This document shows, piece by piece, positions 1-5,710 of a stretch of 8,043 nt of DNA. Numbering within the stretch: position 1 is the stretch's first letter; the number at the start of each line of letters is the position of its first letter. Location of the stretch: NCBI GenBank assembly GCA_018677115.1, contig JAHHOC010000442.1:1-8043 (forward strand), written 5' to 3'. A program made the position numbers and the translations under genes. Source of the DNA: Arenicella sp. GTDB taxonomy: Bacteria > Pseudomonadota > Gammaproteobacteria > Arenicellales > Arenicellaceae. The notes under the pieces were generated by a model. The model was not told the DNA's origin. It made no database searches and worked only from the letters and a program-made list of their open reading frames with translations.

Positions 1-2
1 CG

Positions 3-50
3 ATTGCACTTGGCGCTGTGCTTATTTTAGTTTTGTTTTTTCCCGCATAG
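3..50 (+). CDS. C-terminal fragment of an unidentified, probably membrane, protein (partial at window start)
   Basis: Reading from base 3, the window opens with 15 codons (IALGAVLILVLFFPA) followed by a TAG stop at 48-50. The peptide is almost entirely hydrophobic, as expected for the last transmembrane helix of a transporter or other integral membrane protein. Too little is present to name a family. Support for real coding comes from the related repeat copy at 1204-1247. There the same frame reads VLFFSA and then stops, and the differences are one Pro/Ser change, one silent change and TAG versus TAA. That pattern suggests both copies descend from the same gene end. A sugar transporter would suit the neighbouring glucanase, but this is only a guess. 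The other two frames also reach stops soon, so coding here is plausible but not proven. Confidence 0.4.
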   Translation: MALGAVLILVLFFPA

Positions 51-123
51 CGCGAACTGGGGCTTAGAGAACTGCATCCGCATGCAGCCGGTGTCGGCCT
101 GGTCATTCTATAGCCCCGGCATG
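28..123 (+). repeat. Left copy of a degenerate direct repeat flanking the GH16 gene; decayed copy of the ratA leader and start
   Basis: Bases 28-71 align without gaps to 1204-1247 with 36 of 44 identities. They share a T-rich start (TAGTTTTGTTTTTT) and an identical end (GCTTAGAGAA). After small indels the similarity continues: an ATG at 82 lines up with the ratA ATG at 1253. Bases 94-114 (TCGGCC...TATAGC) then align to 1268-1288 at 13 of 21 positions, with six of the eight differences being transitions. In translation this reads MQPVSAWSFYSPGM and then TGA, against ratA MKVIRSALLPYSAENM. The left copy therefore looks like a truncated, decayed ratA 5' end behind the upstream gene. The 44-base part is clear; the extension to 123 is inferred from collinearity and the transition bias. 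Confidence 0.6.
72..98. other. Two tandem short hairpins downstream of the left-edge gene and of the GH16 gene
   Basis: CTGCAT (72-77) pairs perfectly with ATGCAG (82-87) around a 4-base loop. Directly after it, GCCG (87-90) pairs with CGGC (95-98) around GTGT. They lie in the convergent gap between the left-edge gene and the GH16 gene, where a bidirectional terminator or an mRNA 3'-end stabiliser could sit. Neither strand shows a T-tract after the stems, so this is not a canonical intrinsic terminator. The role is undetermined. Confidence 0.3.
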
Positions 124-150
124 TGATCCATCATCAGGCGCAAGTAGCTT

Positions 151-1104
151 TCACCAATTTGAAAATGGTTGTTCATCAAACTGGTAGATGCGCAGCCAAT
201 CGTATTGTGCCCGCATCGGGTAAACATTGTCTTTTTTGTTGCCGCCGAAATCATCCTGGATGGTGTCATTGGGTATCCAGAAATTCATCATGATATCGGT
301 GATGTTATCCGGGATCGGGGTTGGCTTGACCTGTGGTGGCACGCAGGCGGGTTTACAATCCAGAGCGCTTTGTTTGAGGGTTTTAGTCAGCACCCCATCC
401 ACATACCATTTAATCTCGTCGGGCAGCCATTCGATTGCATACACCCGCCACTCGTCAGCCGGGGCTATATCAATTTTATCTTCCCAGGCACCCCATTCAC
501 GGGTTGCCCACCATGCCCAGGCGTTTTTTCCATAGATTAGATTGGCCTGGAACTTATCAGGCCTGCCGCCCTCCAGCTCGACATCGATCTCCTCCCACTC
601 TGGTTGTTCGCCTTCGAAGTTATAGGTAAACAGTGAAGAAATATATCCGGATGCAACTTCCCTGGCCGGCGCCCGCATACGTGTTTCAAACCGCCCATAG
701 CGAACCCTCTTGGATTTGTGAGAGCGAAGTTCACCACAAGAAAACTGATAGGCGGACTTCTCCATCTGGTGATCCTCGGACCAGCCCGCCTCAATTGGCT
801 CTTGCCGAACAACCAGGTTGAGCAGGCCATCAGCAACCTCCACCCCTTGTGGTTGAAAACGACAGGCAGCTTCCTCACCAACCGCACCATCGCCGGTTAC
901 CCAGGCGGTGTTGTCAAAACTATCAAACCGATCATCCAGTTTCAGAGTGAATCCATCATAGATGCCGGTATAGCCCGGATAAGCCAGCGGCAGGTTTGCA
1001 GCCGCTTCTGATTCGGGTGGGGTCGCCTGGGTGCAGCCGTTGATAAGCATCACCGCTACTGACAAATAGAGCTTCGGGATCAGTGAGTTCAGATTGTCTC
1101 TCAT
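151..1104 (-). CDS. Glycoside hydrolase family 16 lipoprotein (endo-beta-glucanase type)
   Basis: A 317-residue protein expected to cleave internal beta-glycosidic bonds in polysaccharides such as beta-1,3 or mixed-linkage beta-glucans. A charged start and hydrophobic stretch (residues 11-22) lead to a lipobox-like INGC with Cys24 as the probable lipidation site. This implies a periplasmic or outer-membrane location. The GH16 signature is EEIDVELEG at about 171-179: Glu172 is the likely nucleophile, Asp174 the helper and Glu176 the acid/base. The spacing E-I-D-V-E lacks the extra residue of laminarinase-type E-I-D-x-M-E sites, so it resembles the lichenase or xyloglucan-active branch. Aromatic beta-sandwich segments (WAWWATREWGAWE, 196-208; DEWRVYAIEWLPDEIKWYVDG, 218-237) and the closing YDWLRIYQF are typical. 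Family membership is firm but the exact substrate is not. The gene is divergent from ratA, has its own promoter, and is flanked by a degenerate repeat suggesting acquisition. No clear Shine-Dalgarno precedes the ATG. Confidence 0.9.
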   Translation of the reverse strand: MRDNLNSLIPKLYLSVAVMLINGCTQATPPESEAAANLPLAYPGYTGIYDGFTLKLDDRFDSFDNTAWVTGDGAVGEEAACRFQPQGVEVADGLLNLVVRQEPIEAGWSEDHQMEKSAYQFSCGELRSHKSKRVRYGRFETRMRAPAREVASGYISSLFTYNFEGEQPEWEEIDVELEGGRPDKFQANLIYGKNAWAWWATREWGAWEDKIDIAPADEWRVYAIEWLPDEIKWYVDGVLTKTLKQSALDCKPACVPPQVKPTPIPDNITDIMMNFWIPNDTIQDDFGGNKKDNVYPMRAQYDWLRIYQFDEQPFSNW

Positions 1105-1136
1105 ATAGCGATAGGGGTAACCCAGTGTTTTTGATT

Positions 1137-1155
1137 CCAGATATCTTTATATCGG
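1137..1155. promoter_or_regulatory. Inverted repeat overlapping the GH16 -10 region, possible operator
   Basis: GATAT (1140-1144) and ATATC (1149-1153) form a perfect inverted repeat around CTTT. CC at 1137-1138 and GG at 1154-1155 extend it past one bulged A. It covers the -10 hexamer of the proposed GH16 promoter, where a bound repressor would block transcription. No regulator gene for it is visible here. A repeat this short and AT-rich could arise by chance. Confidence 0.3.
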
Positions 1156-1174
1156 AACGATGAGCGAAAATCAA
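1146..1174 (-). promoter_or_regulatory. Predicted sigma70-type promoter for the GH16 gene
   Basis: On the minus strand, TTGATT (complement of 1169-1174) is followed by exactly 17 bases and then TATAAA (complement of 1146-1151). The -35 matches TTGACA at four of six positions and the -10 matches TATAAT at five of six. Transcription would begin near 1138-1139, leaving a leader of about 35 bases before the GH16 start at 1104. This is the best-matching promoter in the window. Confidence 0.5.
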
Positions 1175-1198
1175 AGAACGCACTATGCAGGACGAATT

Positions 1199-1207
1199 TG
1201 CTATAGT
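1199..1207 (+). promoter_or_regulatory. Predicted extended -10 promoter for ratA-rnfH
   Basis: TGC immediately precedes TATAGT (1202-1207), an extended -10 element with five of six matches to TATAAT. No convincing -35 lies 16-18 bases upstream, which extended -10 promoters tolerate. Transcription would start near 1214 and give a leader of about 40 bases before the ratA ATG. The hexamer overlaps the first bases of the direct repeat, but the left copy has lost it (TTTTAG in place of TATAGT). Confidence 0.4.
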
Positions 1208-1300
1208 TTTGTTTTTTTCCGCGTAACGCAAATTTCCGCTTAGAGAATATCCATGAAAGTCATCAGGTCGGCGCTGTTACCTTACAGCGCTGAAAATATG
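1204..1300 (+). repeat. Right copy of the degenerate direct repeat; leader and first codons of functional ratA
   Basis: This is the partner of 28-123. Bases 1204-1247 give the 36/44 match, and 1253-1300 are the first 16 codons of intact ratA, with weaker collinear similarity to the left copy. In the frame matching the upstream gene it reads VLFFSA and then TAA at 1224-1226, like the VLFFPA-stop end at 30-50. This copy therefore seems to keep a relic of the upstream gene's 3' end as well as the ratA leader. The two copies bracket about 1.1 kb carrying only the GH16 gene and its promoter. Confidence 0.6.
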
Positions 1301-1708
1301 TATGAGATTGTCGCCGACATTGAGGCTTATCCGGGCTTCCTGAATTGGTGTACAGCCGCAGAAATTGTTTCGCGCCAGCCGGATGAAGTCGTTGCCCGGC
1401 TTAAAATTCAATATTCCAAATTGAATATTCAATTCACCACACGCAACCGTGTCACACCGGCAGAATCAATCGCATTGAGCCTGGTCGATGGACCTTTCAC
1501 CGACTTGTCGGGTGAATGGCGCTTTGAGTCACTGGCACCCGAGGCATGCAAGGTTATTATTGAGATGAATTTCATCTTCGACCGCAGTCTGTCGCGTTCG
1601 GTAATGGCACAGGTGTTTAAAAAGACCATTGGCATGCAGTTGGACGCTTTTCAAAAGCGCGCACAGCAGCTACATGGCAAACCTGGAATTGGCTATGACA
1701 GAGCATAG
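1253..1708 (+). CDS. ratA: RatA/PasT-type START-domain protein (SRPBCC, Coq10-like)
   Basis: A 151-residue protein of the polyketide cyclase/START family. It begins with the conserved ALLPYSAENMYEIVADIEAYPGFLNWC (residues 7-33), whose YPxFL-WC core marks the RatA/Coq10 group. FTTRN (61-65) and the helix FKKTIGMQLDAFQKRAQQL (122-140) complete the fold. In E. coli the homologue is reported to bind the 50S subunit and block subunit joining (RatA) or to affect persistence (PasT). Mitochondrial Coq10 relatives bind ubiquinone, so a lipid or quinone-related role is also possible. The start codon follows a weak purine-rich stretch (AGAGAA) and the length fits the family. It overlaps rnfH by 14 bases, as expected for a co-translated pair. 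Family assignment is firm; toxin activity here is not established. Confidence 0.92.
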   Translation: MKVIRSALLPYSAENMYEIVADIEAYPGFLNWCTAAEIVSRQPDEVVARLKIQYSKLNIQFTTRNRVTPAESIALSLVDGPFTDLSGEWRFESLAPEACKVIIEMNFIFDRSLSRSVMAQVFKKTIGMQLDAFQKRAQQLHGKPGIGYDRA

Positions 1709-2024
1709 CATTGAAGTTGCTATCGTCTATGCAACCCGGGATCGGCAGTGGTTAAAGGAAATGCACGTCGCACGCGGCACTAATGCTCAGGAATTAGTGG
1801 TTGCGTCTGGTCTGCTGCAGGAAGTGGAAGCCCTGCGGGGAGTAGCGGTACGGGATCTTCAATTAGGTGTTTACGCGCAAAAAGTGCCCGCCGATTATAT
1901 GCTGGAACAGGGTGACCGCGTTGAAATCTACCGCCCCCTGCGCGCTGACCCCAAGGAAGTAAGGAGGCAGCTCGCGCTGCTCGGAAAAACCATGGGCCGT
2001 GGTCCGGTGAAAAACTCTGAGTAA
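1695..2024 (+). CDS. rnfH: RnfH family ubiquitin-like protein (RatB/PasI)
   Basis: A small beta-grasp protein of about 109 residues. It begins with IEVAIVYATRDRQWL (6-20) and carries the family's C-terminal hallmark EQGDRVEIYRPLRADPKEVRRQL (71-93). In gammaproteobacteria it is almost always paired with ratA. It has been proposed as the antitoxin-like partner (RatB/PasI), while its name comes from an association with rnf electron-transport genes elsewhere. I chose the ATG at 1695, inside the end of ratA, because TGGAA lies about six bases upstream and the protein then starts like known RnfH proteins. Upstream ATGs at 1629 and 1674 would add 22 or 7 residues not typical of the family. The function as an antitoxin is an inference from the pairing only. 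Confidence 0.9.
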   Translation: MTEHSIEVAIVYATRDRQWLKEMHVARGTNAQELVVASGLLQEVEALRGVAVRDLQLGVYAQKVPADYMLEQGDRVEIYRPLRADPKEVRRQLALLGKTMGRGPVKNSE

Positions 2025-2036
2025 TGCGGACCTTTT
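2001..2036 (+). terminator. Possible terminator at the end of ratA-rnfH
   Basis: GGTCCG (2001-2006) pairs perfectly with CGGACC (2027-2032) and is followed at once by TTTT (2033-2036). The stem straddles the rnfH stop codon and the 10-base gap before convergent bamE. The loop is long (20 bases) and the T-run short, so termination may be weak. A convergent pair this tight would benefit from a terminator, which adds some support. Confidence 0.35.
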
Positions 2037-2478
2037 AACTCTTATCGCGTTTAAAAATTTTCATCCGGTTCAGGAATCCTTTTTCTTTTTGCGTGGGCTC
2101 GGTAATTACCGTGCCGCCATGCTGCTTGTCTTCAGTGCTGGGCTCGAGGTTCTGTACATTGCTTAAATCAACATCTCCGAGCAATTCGACAAGTTTGTCG
2201 CCATCAAATTTTGCGGTAATCAGCCGCGTGGTGACTTCCCGTTTGCGTTGGTCGGTATTGGAATAGTAGTAATCCCAGCGCGATGTGTTAAAAGGGTCAA
2301 TCACCATCGGCGTGCCAAGAATGTATAACACTTCCTGCTTGCTCATACCGAAACGGATTTCTTTCAAGTCATTGTTGTTAAGGATGTTACCTTGCTGGAT
2401 GTCCGGCTGATAAGGCCTGATACAGGCGGCCAGGCTCATCGATATTAATAGAATTGTGAATAGGTAAATATTTTTCAT
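2035..2478 (-). CDS. bamE: BamE (SmpA/OmlA) outer membrane assembly lipoprotein
   Basis: A 147-residue lipoprotein component of the BAM complex, which folds beta-barrel proteins into the outer membrane. The signal peptide ends in the lipobox LAAC with Cys19 lipidated. The mature protein has the BamE core: PYQPDIQQGN (22-31), NDLKEIRFGMSKQEVLYILG (36-55), TPMVIDPF (56-63) and WDYYY (68-72). It is longer than the E. coli protein (about 113 residues). The excess is a polar, charged tail from about residue 110 (EPSTEDKQHGG...FKRDKS), probably disordered. Its place beside rnfH-ratA (convergent) and downstream of recN on the same strand matches the usual gammaproteobacterial order. There is a 75-base gap to the upstream acetyltransferase, and no clear Shine-Dalgarno or promoter stands out. 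Identity is very secure. Confidence 0.95.
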   Translation of the reverse strand: MKNIYLFTILLISMSLAACIRPYQPDIQQGNILNNNDLKEIRFGMSKQEVLYILGTPMVIDPFNTSRWDYYYSNTDQRKREVTTRLITAKFDGDKLVELLGDVDLSNVQNLEPSTEDKQHGGTVITEPTQKEKGFLNRMKIFKRDKS

Positions 2479-2518
2479 AGGTTCAAAGTCGATCAGTTAA
2501 TGACCATCAAGGGTTGGC

Positions 2519-2549
2519 GATGAAGTACTCATCCTCAGCAGCACGCTGA
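2519..2549. other. Tandem hairpins between the acetyltransferase gene and bamE
   Basis: Two perfect 5-bp stems with 5-base loops lie side by side: GATGA/TCATC (2519-2533) and TCAGC/GCTGA (2535-2549). They begin just after the acetyltransferase stop on the minus strand. They could mark the 3' end of the nadK-recN unit or protect its transcript. No T-tract follows, so intrinsic termination is not supported, and transcription may continue into bamE. Confidence 0.25.
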
Positions 2550-2553
2550 TTGC

Positions 2554-3051
2554 CTATAGTTCAAGTAACACTGCGATTTCATCGCAATTTTGAAATTTGT
2601 AGCAGTTTACACAAATCCCCCAGATTTTTTCAGGGAAAATTTCTTTGTTAACAGTTTTAAAGCCAAATTTGTGAAACACATCGGGCACATAGGTCAGTGC
2701 CATTAATCGCCCGACTTCACGTTCTCGGGCGACCCTGATCAGCGAATCTATGATCGCACGGCCGAGGCCCTGGCCTTTACTGCCCTCGGTCACCATCAAA
2801 CTACGGATTTCTGCCAGCTCATCAGTAAAGTGCTCCAGCGATCCGCACGCAACAATCTCGCCTTGTTGTTCTATGACCCGGAAATGCGACAGGTTCTCTT
2901 CGATTTCAGTTCTGGCGCGTGGCAGCAGGGCACCCAGCGAGGCGTAGTGGCTGAGCAGGGAATGGATGCCCTCAATATCATCATTGTTTGCCGGGCGGTC
3001 GGTTACCGGCGGTTTATGCAACCCGCCGGGTGGCACATTGGCAGGCATCAT
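2554..3051 (-). CDS. GNAT N-acetyltransferase, short N-acetylglutamate synthase (ArgA-like) type
   Basis: A 165-residue acetyl-CoA-dependent acetyltransferase. The order of motifs matches the short stand-alone ArgA-like family: DRPANNDDIEGIHSLL (18-33), LLPRARTEIEENL (42-54), EIVACGSLE (65-73), ELAEIRSLMV (78-87), the acetyl-CoA loop GSKGQGLGRAI (90-100) and ALTYVPDVFHKFGF (118-131). It ends in the distinctive WGICVNCYKFQNCDE with Cys147, Cys150 and Cys156. This family is usually assigned to acetylation of glutamate, the first step of arginine synthesis, but the substrate is not shown by sequence alone. The first ATG (3051) overlaps the recN stop as TAATG, so translation is probably coupled. 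A second ATG directly after it (3048) has better spacing from the AGGA just upstream and may be the true start. The position between recN and bamE is unusual. Confidence 0.85.
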   Translation of the reverse strand: MMPANVPPGGLHKPPVTDRPANNDDIEGIHSLLSHYASLGALLPRARTEIEENLSHFRVIEQQGEIVACGSLEHFTDELAEIRSLMVTEGSKGQGLGRAIIDSLIRVAREREVGRLMALTYVPDVFHKFGFKTVNKEIFPEKIWGICVNCYKFQNCDEIAVLLEL

Positions 3052-4763
3052 TATCCTGTTTTCTTGGCAGTGCGCGCAGATTCAGCGAGCATCTCTTCTG
3101 CGTGGGCCCGGGTTCGCTCGGTGATTACACGCCCGCCCAGCATACGGGCAATTTCCTGCGTCCGCATATCGTCCTTTAACTCAATAATTGTGGAACAGGT
3201 TTCTTTTTCATCACTCACCTTATCAACAAATAAATGCTGATCGCCCTTGGCAGCCACCTGCGGAAGATGAGTAATACACATGACCTGCGCATGCTTACCC
3301 AACATTTTTAATCGACTACCCACAATCTCTGCCACTTTTCCGCCAACGCCTACATCTACTTCATCAAATACCAGCGTCGGTGTGTTTGATTTTTCACTGG
3401 TGATGACCTGGATAGCGAGGCCGATCCGCGATAATTCACCACCCGATGCAGTTTTCTGCAAGGGCTTCAAGGGCACGCCATAATTGGTACTCACCATGAA
3501 CTCGATTCTGTCAGAGCCGTTCTCTGATACATGCAGTTTGTCGTCGATTATCGGTTCCACCACGATACTGAGTTCGCCACCTTTCATCCCAAGTTCCTGC
3601 ATCTGCTGAGTGATCTTAGCTGACAGTTTGCGCGCAGTAGCACTGCGCTTGCTGGAAACCCGTGCGGCCACTTCGCGGTATTTTTTTGACAGCATTTTTA
3701 GTTCTGCCTGCAGGTCATCCGGCTGGGAGATATCAGTCTGCAATCGATCAAGTTCATTTTGCAGCCTGGCGTGGTGATTGGGCAGTTCATTTTCCGTGCA
3801 GCGATGTTTGCGAGCCAGGTTAATTATCGTATTCATACGCTGCTCAACTTCCTGCAAACGCTCAGGATCAAGATCAATCTGTGATAAGGCACTCTCCAGT
3901 GTAGATCTCGCTTCATCAATTTGTGCCAATGCGGAGTTGAGCAAATCGGTGGTCGGTAATAAGTGGCTATCTACGTTGGCCAGTGTCTCGAGTTCATTAA
4001 CATATTTACCAAGTTCGCTACTGACATTGCCCTGGTCGTTTAGAAATAATGCGTCAATGGCGACTTTTATCCCCGATATCAATTGCTGTGCATTACTGAG
4101 TCGCGCGTGTTCCTCTTCTAATTGTTCAAATTCACTCTCGCCGATAGCCGCTTCATTCAATTCATTTAACTGAAACGAGAGCAAGTCAAGCCGATTCGCG
4201 TTGTCAGTATGATTTTGATCAAGTTCCGCGATTTCACGTTTCAGGCGGCGGATGGTAGCGGCCAGGATGGTCATTTCCTTGAGCCGTGCATTATGTCCGG
4301 CGAACTGATCGATGATCTGCCGTTGCGTGGATTTGCGCATTAACGATTGATGCTCATGTTGGCCATGCAAATCAACTAACAGTAAGCCGACTTCACGCAA
4401 GCTGCTTAAAGTTGCTGGTTGGTCGTTGATGTAGCACTTTGTTGGCTTGTTACGGCGCACAATCCGGCGTATCAAACAATAGTCTCCGGAGTCGTCATCA
4501 CTATTCAAATCCCTTAGTTCCAGCCAGTGCTTTACATCAATCAGCTTTCGGGTATCAAAAAGCGCGGTTATCTCACACTGTTCCTCGCCATGGCGAATCA
4601 GGTTTGCTTCCGCCCTTGAGCCCAGCAATAAATTGAGTGCTTCCAGCATAATCGATTTGCCAGCGCCGGTTTCGCCAGTAACCACAGTGAGACCATCACC
4701 AATTTCAATCTCCAGTTGCTTGATGATGGCAAAATTGTGAATTGTCAGTTCTTTTAATGCCAT
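3051..4763 (-). CDS. recN: DNA repair protein RecN (SMC-like ATPase)
   Basis: A 570-residue SMC-family ATPase acting in double-strand break repair and recombination. Walker A is GETGAGKS (30-37), followed by the family segment LLVDLHGQHEHQSLM (128-142). A central charged region of about 150-390 forms the two arms of a coiled coil. The ABC signature is TASGGELSR (438-446), Walker B is TLVFDEVD (463-470), and the switch region is ITHLPQVAAKGDQH (497-510). All ATPase motifs are present and the length is close to the usual 550-560, so the protein should be functional. It starts 11 bases after nadK with AGG about four bases before the ATG, and its stop overlaps the acetyltransferase start. In E. 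coli recN has its own LexA-controlled promoter. Here there is no room for a promoter or SOS box in the nadK-recN gap, so transcription probably comes from nadK or from inside it. Confidence 0.97.
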   Translation of the reverse strand: MALKELTIHNFAIIKQLEIEIGDGLTVVTGETGAGKSIMLEALNLLLGSRAEANLIRHGEEQCEITALFDTRKLIDVKHWLELRDLNSDDDSGDYCLIRRIVRRNKPTKCYINDQPATLSSLREVGLLLVDLHGQHEHQSLMRKSTQRQIIDQFAGHNARLKEMTILAATIRRLKREIAELDQNHTDNANRLDLLSFQLNELNEAAIGESEFEQLEEEHARLSNAQQLISGIKVAIDALFLNDQGNVSSELGKYVNELETLANVDSHLLPTTDLLNSALAQIDEARSTLESALSQIDLDPERLQEVEQRMNTIINLARKHRCTENELPNHHARLQNELDRLQTDISQPDDLQAELKMLSKKYREVAARVSSKRSATARKLSAKITQQMQELGMKGGELSIVVEPIIDDKLHVSENGSDRIEFMVSTNYGVPLKPLQKTASGGELSRIGLAIQVITSEKSNTPTLVFDEVDVGVGGKVAEIVGSRLKMLGKHAQVMCITHLPQVAAKGDQHLFVDKVSDEKETCSTIIELKDDMRTQEIARMLGGRVITERTRAHAEEMLAESARTAKKTG

Positions 4764-4774
4764 ATGCCTAAGTG

Positions 4775-5647
4775 TTATTGCTGCGCGCTGCCCCAGCCAA
4801 GTTTCGCCCGCAGCATGGAAAAATAATTATAACTTTCAGTATGCACCAGTTTAACCGCGTTTTGTGAACGCGTTACGGTGACTTTTTCGTCGCCTTTAAG
4901 GTTAATCCCGATCAGGCCATCGGCAGAGACGTGAGCAACGTCCGGCGTCCGATTATGGATTGTTATGTCTAGCGTCGCGTCTCCGGGCAGCGTAATAGGC
5001 CGGTTGTATAGTGTATGCGGTGAAACCGGCACCATCGATATGACATCGATCCCCGGATGCATGATGGCGCCACCTGCCGATAAAGCATAAGCCGTGGATC
5101 CAGTTGGTGTTGCCAGAATGACGCCATCAGAACGCGCCGAAGTAACAAACTGGCCATTCACGTGTACCTGCCAATGGATCAGCCTTTCCACCGCATGCCG
5201 GCCGATAACAATGTCATTGAGAGCACTTTGACGATACAGTTTATCGCCATTGCGGCTGATATCCACGTCCAGCATCATGCGGGTCTCTATGACATAGTCG
5301 CCGGCCAGAATGGCATCGATCTCTGCGAGCATGTCGGATTGCGCAATGTCGGTTAGAAAACCGAGGCGGCCCAGGTTTACTCCGACGATCGGCACCTCGG
5401 ATTCCGCCATTCGACGCGCAACGTGCAACATGGTGCCATCGCCTCCAATGACAATCGCCAGATCAATATCCTGATACAGGTGTTCCTGAAGTCTTTTCTG
5501 CGGCAGATCACGGGTAATCTCAGCAGCAGTGGTATATCCCAGCTTAACCTCGATACCCTTGCTTTCCAGGTGTTCGGTAAGGGTTTTTAATGGCGCTTCA
5601 ATGGTGGCATCGCGGTATTTTCCGAATACGCCAATAGTTTTAAACAT
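4775..5647 (-). CDS. nadK: NAD kinase (ATP-dependent)
   Basis: A 290-residue cytoplasmic enzyme that phosphorylates NAD+ to NADP+, the source of the cell's NADP(H). The catalytic and nucleotide-binding GGDGTML is at 68-74, NLGRLGFLTD at 91-100, ALNDIVIGR at 142-150, and the glycine-rich TPTGSTAYALSAGGAIMHP at 180-198. SADG (241-244) follows near the end. Motifs and length agree with gammaproteobacterial NadK (about 290-300 residues). It heads the unit nadK-recN-acetyltransferase and is divergent from hrcA, just as nadK is divergent from grpE in E. coli. The ATG at 5647 has no strong Shine-Dalgarno. A TGC-AATAAT extended -10-like sequence (complement of 5662-5670) lies just upstream but would leave a very short leader. 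Confidence 0.97.
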   Translation of the reverse strand: MFKTIGVFGKYRDATIEAPLKTLTEHLESKGIEVKLGYTTAAEITRDLPQKRLQEHLYQDIDLAIVIGGDGTMLHVARRMAESEVPIVGVNLGRLGFLTDIAQSDMLAEIDAILAGDYVIETRMMLDVDISRNGDKLYRQSALNDIVIGRHAVERLIHWQVHVNGQFVTSARSDGVILATPTGSTAYALSAGGAIMHPGIDVISMVPVSPHTLYNRPITLPGDATLDITIHNRTPDVAHVSADGLIGINLKGDEKVTVTRSQNAVKLVHTESYNYFSMLRAKLGWGSAQQ

Positions 5648-5661
5648 TTGGAGATTGCTTT

Positions 5662-5670
5662 ATTATTGCA
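5662..5670 (-). promoter_or_regulatory. Weak candidate extended -10 promoter for nadK-recN
   Basis: On the minus strand TGC is followed by AATAAT, which matches TATAAT at four of six positions. The sequence 17 bases upstream (TCTAGC) is not a usable -35. Transcription would start only about eight bases before the nadK ATG. It is listed because this is the only plausible site for the head of a three-gene unit, but it may be chance. Confidence 0.2.
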
Positions 5671-5710
5671 GATTGACCATTGTCGCTAGAGACTGTCGCT
5701 TTGTCCAGCA

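Noticed and set aside
169..1011. Several plus-strand open frames inside the GH16 region
   Set aside because: They are antisense to a clear GH16 gene with intact catalytic motif, and their products show no recognisable domain or ribosome site.
1185..1226. Short frame MQDEFAIVLFFSA before ratA as a leader peptide
   Set aside because: No ribosome site, its ATG lies upstream of the predicted ratA transcript start, and the VLFFSA end is better explained as the relic of a duplicated gene end.
956..1231. Minus-strand open frame covering the GH16 5' end and intergenic region
   Set aside because: It overlaps the GH16 start in another frame, runs through the predicted promoter and repeat, and resembles no protein family.
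1404..1432. AT-rich symmetric stretch (ATTCAAT...ATTGAAT, GAATATTC) inside ratA
   Set aside because: It encodes a normal beta-strand segment of RatA; the symmetry follows from repeated Ile-Gln/Asn codons and is not placed to act as an operator.
2479..2510. TTGATG-N17-TTTGAA as a bamE promoter
   Set aside because: The -10 matches only three of six positions and lies three bases from the start codon, leaving no room for a transcript start.
3778..4173. Plus-strand serine/cysteine-rich open frame opposite recN
   Set aside because: Its composition is what the antisense of a leucine/glutamate-rich coiled coil produces; no start signals.
4764..4774. SOS (LexA) box for recN
   Set aside because: The nadK-recN gap is only 11 bases and holds no CTG-N10-CAG pattern.
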